In this document: positions 14,007 to 16,528 of the stretch, piece by piece | How the letters are laid out: each line of letters starts with the position of its first letter | How positions within the stretch are numbered: position 1 is the stretch's first letter | Origin: Acidimicrobiia bacterium | Lineage (GTDB): Bacteria > Actinomycetota > Acidimicrobiia > Acidimicrobiales > Ilumatobacteraceae | Length of the DNA stretch: 16,528 nt | Reading direction: 5' to 3' | NCBI GenBank assembly: GCA_010030605.1 | Contig: RHCK01000009.1 | Coordinates: forward strand, 1-16,528 | The notes under the pieces: model-generated | What the model was told of the DNA's origin: nothing | The model's database searches: none | What the model saw: the letters and a program-made list of their open reading frames with translations, nothing else | Position numbers and translations under genes: made by a program

Positions 14007-14220
14007 GGGAATCCTCCGAGTCTCGTTCCTGCTCGTCATCGATGCCGGTCAGGGGAATCGGACGTTCGATGACGGCGCGACGCGCGTCGGGCGACAGAGC
14101 GTTCAAGTGGCGACGGAAATCGTCGACACTGTCATCGCTGGCCGGAGTTCGACGACTGGCCGCCACTCCCAACATGACGAGCGAGCACAGAACGAGAACT
14201 CCGACGAGTACGGCGACCAT
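13996..14220 (-). CDS. Small single-helix membrane protein between moaE and mreB
   Basis: 74 residues. An N-terminal transmembrane helix (MVAVLVGVLVLCSLVMLGVA) is followed by a short basic patch and a soluble tail with DDFRRHLNALSPDARRAVIE and an acidic end (DDEQERDSEDS). The ATG directly follows the moaE TGA, and its own stop overlaps mreB by 11 bp, so all three genes are one transcript. I recognise no named family. Position next to mreB and a cytoplasmic helical tail, if the N-terminus is outside, make a membrane anchor or regulator of MreB conceivable, but nothing in the sequence proves it. Confidence 0.75.
   Translation of the reverse strand: MVAVLVGVLVLCSLVMLGVAASRRTPASDDSVDDFRRHLNALSPDARRAVIERPIPLTGIDDEQERDSEDSHGA
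14013..14017 (-). promoter_or_regulatory. Strong Shine-Dalgarno GGAGG for mreB
   Basis: GGAGG with a six-base spacer to ATG 14006. It lies inside the end of the upstream small-protein gene and shows that mreB is translated from its own site within the operon mRNA. Confidence 0.75.
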
Positions 14221-14724
14221 TCAGACACCCGCCTCGTCAGCACTCGGCACGTCGGCCGGCTCCATGGCGGCGGTCGCACCGGTGCCCCAGTCGCTTCCAC
14301 CGTCCCACGTCTCGTGCTTCCAGATCGGCGCCGACGCTTTCAAGGCGTCGATTGCGAAACGCGCGGCCGCGAAGGCCTCGGGTCGATGCGCCGCCGACAC
14401 CACGACGATGACCGAACTCTCGGCCAACTCGATGCGACCGGTTCGATGGTGCATGGCGATACGACCAAGACCGGACCACCGACGGCGGGCCTCGACCGCG
14501 ATGTCACGAAAGGTGGGAACGACCTCGGCGGCGTACGCCTCGTACTCGAGATGGGTCACTCCCGAGCGAAGTTCCTGCTCCTCGACCGAATGGTCACGAA
14601 CCGTTCCCGAGAAAACCACGACGGCCCCACAATCGGGACGTAGAGCCCATTCGTAGAGATCACCGACCGACAGCGCTTCATCACCGATGGCGAACCATTC
14701 GTCGGTCGTCCGTTCGGAGATCAC
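14221..14724 (-). CDS. moaE: Molybdopterin synthase catalytic subunit MoaE
   Basis: 167 residues; E. coli MoaE has 150. Motifs: VVFSGTVRDHS (36-46), LEYEAY (59-64), RIAMHHRTGRIELAESSVIVVVSAAHRPEAF in outline from 88, and ALKASAPIWKHE (127-138). H113-R114, K129 and K136 keep the spacing of the E. coli active-site residues H103-R104, K119 and K126. It forms molybdopterin from cyclic pyranopterin monophosphate using sulfur carried on MoaD; no moaD or other moa gene is in the window. The start is GTG 14724, preceded by TACGCT (14736-14731) and six bases, so it is probably leaderless and heads the operon with the small membrane protein and mreB. The C-terminal tail (TGATAAMEPADVPSADEAGV) is extra. 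Confidence 0.96.
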   Translation of the reverse strand: MISERTTDEWFAIGDEALSVGDLYEWALRPDCGAVVVFSGTVRDHSVEEQELRSGVTHLEYEAYAAEVVPTFRDIAVEARRRWSGLGRIAMHHRTGRIELAESSVIVVVSAAHRPEAFAAARFAIDALKASAPIWKHETWDGGSDWGTGATAAMEPADVPSADEAGV

Positions 14725-14730
14725 GATGTG

Positions 14731-14736
14731 AGCGTA
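14731..14736 (-). promoter_or_regulatory. Candidate -10 box (TACGCT) for moaE-mreB operon
   Basis: The minus strand reads TACGCT, six bases, then GTG 14724. It is the only promoter-like element I see for the three-gene operon, so mreB may depend on it. Confidence 0.45.
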
Positions 14737-14806
14737 GCGGTTGCCCCTCGTCGACCGACTCGCCCGACGACACCTGCGCTCGGATCATCAGTATCCTCAC
14801 CTCTTC

Positions 14807-15625
14807 GTGAGCGGCATGAACCTTCCCCCCGATGGGAACGACGAGTTCGAGCCCGACGACACCATCCCTCCCGCTCCTCAACCCATGCACGACCGAACTT
14901 GGCGGCATCCGGCCGAGCTCGGTTTTCAGGCCCATACCCTGCGCGTCGAACAACGGCCCGACATCGGACGCACGGGTCGCGGACTCCTGCTCTTCTCGTT
15001 CGTGGCCGGAAGCATTCTCCTTCTCGGATTGCTCGTCATCGTCCAACCGAACACGTCGGAATCGAACGTGGCCGACATCATCGAACTCACCAGCAAGTCG
15101 GTCGAGATCGCGGCCATTGATGGCGACAACGGTCTCGATCCGATGGCCATGGTCGTCGGCGACGGCACCTTCCTCGTCACCACCGCCACAGCGGTGCATG
15201 GACGAAACCTCTCCGAAGTGATCACCGTCGATCTCCAGGATGGGAGCAGTCGCGAGGCCGTCATCGTTCATGTGGACGATCGTTCGCATCTCGCTGTTCT
15301 GCGCATCGGTGAGGCCGAAATCTCGAACATCGGGACTCTGCCCGAGGTCATCAACGTGGAACGTGGCCAAGGAGTCATCGTTCTCGACGAGCAGGGATTG
15401 TCCTTGGTGGTCGGTGAATCGACGCCCGACGGACTCTTTCTTCTGTCCGGCGGCGACTCCCGGCAACAGTCCCTCGCCCTCGCCGAGGGTTCTCCGGTTC
15501 TCGATCAGTGGGGCGGATTTCTCGGGTTGTACACCGCCGATCGAAACGGACCGTGCTTCATTCCGATCGATGAGGTCAAGGACCTTCTCGATGAACTGAC
15601 TCGCGAGAATCCCTCAGGAACGTAG
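14807..15625 (+). CDS. Membrane-anchored trypsin-like (HtrA-fold) protein lacking the catalytic triad
   Basis: 272 residues from GTG 14807 (ATG 14816 is an alternative). A Pro/acidic N-terminal segment contains DRTWRHPAELG (29-39), seen in actinobacterial trypsin-like membrane proteins, then a single helix at about 60-79 (LLLFSFVAGSILLLGLLVIV) and an extracellular domain. The domain follows the trypsin/HtrA pattern, but the catalytic positions differ: His to T128 in LVTTATAVHG, Asp to H161 in SHLAVLRI, Ser to E227 in AEGSPVLDQWGG. It is thus probably a pseudoprotease that binds or senses something outside the cell. TATCCT (14792-14797) is a possible -10 box. It diverges from moaE and overlaps the end of the SDR gene by 12 bp. 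Confidence 0.78.
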   Translation: MSGMNLPPDGNDEFEPDDTIPPAPQPMHDRTWRHPAELGFQAHTLRVEQRPDIGRTGRGLLLFSFVAGSILLLGLLVIVQPNTSESNVADIIELTSKSVEIAAIDGDNGLDPMAMVVGDGTFLVTTATAVHGRNLSEVITVDLQDGSSREAVIVHVDDRSHLAVLRIGEAEISNIGTLPEVINVERGQGVIVLDEQGLSLVVGESTPDGLFLLSGGDSRQQSLALAEGSPVLDQWGGFLGLYTADRNGPCFIPIDEVKDLLDELTRENPSGT

Positions 15626-16528
15626 GCGTTTGCGGATCCAGATCGACACCGAGATCACGGTCGCGAGCGAGCCAATGATCATGGCCCCAAGGGCCAATTC
15701 TTGACGCCGTTTCGGCGTCAACATCGTCCACCATTTGGCGTCGGTGCCCTCGACGAAGGCTTGCTCGTTCGTGACGGTCGGTTCCCAGCCCTCGGCGCGC
15801 AAGCGTCCATTCGACACCAACCACGGTGAACGAACGTACGGGCGAAGGCCGGGAGGAATCGGCCCGCGTTGGAATCGCCAACGCAGATCGGCGACAACTT
15901 CGGCGATTCGATCCGGTAAACGCAATCGCGGCGCCATTCCCCACAACGACCGCACGCGTGAACCGGGCACGTGACCATCGGGGGCCACGTTGAACACGCC
16001 GTCGAGACGACGATTCACCACCAGTTCCACCGCGGCGGCCAGATCGTCGAGGTGCAGGAACTGCGCGGGCACGTCGTCCTCACCCAGTCGTCCGCCCATC
16101 CCGGCGGCCAATGCGCGCACCAGACTGCTCGTGCCGTCGGCCGCCATCGCGGGAACCGGACGGAGGATGCACGTCGTGCGATTCGGGGCAGCCTCACGCC
16201 AATCGTCGACCATCTGTTCGACGGTGGCCAATTGGCGAGCGAAGGCGAATCCGAAGTCCGGACGCAACGCGGCGTCCTCGGTGATCGGAACTGGATTGTT
16301 CGGCCACGCGCCGTACACCATCGCCGACGACAGCAGCACGACATGTTTCACTCCGTGTTCGGTCGCCACCGCCAGAAGTTCCGGTGTGCCCACCGCCGCG
16401 CTTCGTCCTCGCGCCGCCAACGCGTCATGATCGCCGGGAGCCAGATGCACGAGGATGTCCACCGGACCGTCGATGGCGTTTTCTCCGCGCTGGATCTCGG
16501 TGACGGTGAAACGTTCGGAAGCGGACAA
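15614..16528 (-). CDS. SDR / NAD-dependent epimerase-like protein with C-terminal membrane helix, N-terminus cut by window edge
   Basis: 304 or more residues; the frame is open to the right edge and the N-terminal GxxGxxG Rossmann motif is missing, so roughly 40-50 residues lie outside. Extended-SDR features include VDILVHLAPG, HGVKHVVLLSSAMVYGAWPN, a LRPVPAMA segment and QFLHLDDLAAAVELVV, followed by DGVFNVAPDG. The usual catalytic YxxxK is not seen: at the expected place is FAFARQLATVEQ, so Tyr is Phe and Lys is Leu. A C-terminal helix (LALGAMIIGSLATVISVSIW) with a basic end (RKRLRS) anchors it to the membrane. It may bind NAD(P) and act as a sensor or a non-standard isomerase. Its 3' end overlaps the trypsin-like gene by 12 bp. 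Confidence 0.83.
   Translation of the reverse strand: MSASERFTVTEIQRGENAIDGPVDILVHLAPGDHDALAARGRSAAVGTPELLAVATEHGVKHVVLLSSAMVYGAWPNNPVPITEDAALRPDFGFAFARQLATVEQMVDDWREAAPNRTTCILRPVPAMAADGTSSLVRALAAGMGGRLGEDDVPAQFLHLDDLAAAVELVVNRRLDGVFNVAPDGHVPGSRVRSLWGMAPRLRLPDRIAEVVADLRWRFQRGPIPPGLRPYVRSPWLVSNGRLRAEGWEPTVTNEQAFVEGTDAKWWTMLTPKRRQELALGAMIIGSLATVISVSIWIRKRLRS

Noticed and set aside
14681..15466. Minus-strand open frame opposite the trypsin-like gene
   Set aside because: Antisense shadow; His/Asp/Gly-rich without a family pattern. The plus-strand frame has a transmembrane helix and trypsin-like motifs.

Overview
The window looks like a chromosomal segment from a high-GC Actinobacterium, most plausibly an Acidimicrobiia/Ilumatobacter-type lineage. 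This is an inference from gene content: P450 with a 3Fe-4S ferredoxin, a mycobacterial EchA6-like crotonase, a TesB thioesterase, an ACAD11-type phosphotransferase and MreB in an actinobacterium. GTG/TTG starts are frequent and there are many apparently leaderless promoters. I see no tRNA, rRNA, CRISPR array, transposase or phage gene. Coding density is very high and most gene borders abut or overlap.

Layout. 1-2004 (minus) is a ferredoxin > cytochrome P450 > methyltransferase operon, the last gene cut by the left edge. 2041-2796 (plus) is a YaaA-family protein, overlapping tail to tail with a minus-strand pair, phosphotransferase > dienelactone hydrolase (2768-4533). Upstream lie a RipA-like NlpC/P60 cell-wall hydrolase (4604-5749) and guaA (5820-7376), both minus. 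7434-7775 (plus) is a small secreted, membrane-anchored protein facing an EchA6-like protein (7776-8522, minus). 8582-8845 and 8897-9484 (plus) are a two-helix membrane protein and a TetR regulator, followed by a 21-bp tandem repeat. 9552-10852 (minus) is a nitroreductase coupled to a methyltransferase. 10916-12978 (plus) is TesB coupled to a lipoprotein sugar dehydrogenase. 13002-14724 (minus) is moaE > small membrane protein > mreB. 14807-15625 (plus) is a trypsin-like membrane protein that has lost its catalytic residues. 15614-16528 (minus) is an atypical SDR cut by the right edge.

Functional themes are acyl-CoA/lipid or xenobiotic oxidation (P450, ferredoxin, crotonase, thioesterase, phosphotransferase, nitroreductase), cell envelope and shape (NlpC/P60, MreB, small membrane proteins) and core metabolism (GMP synthase, molybdopterin synthase). 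I do not see a clear new multi-gene system such as a defence island or biosynthetic cluster. The most interesting signals are individual: three enzyme folds whose catalytic residues look lost (crotonase, trypsin-like protein, SDR), a repeated TANNNT-N6-start promoter geometry at operon heads, a palindrome that supplies a GTG start on both strands, and inverted or tandem repeats beside the TetR gene.
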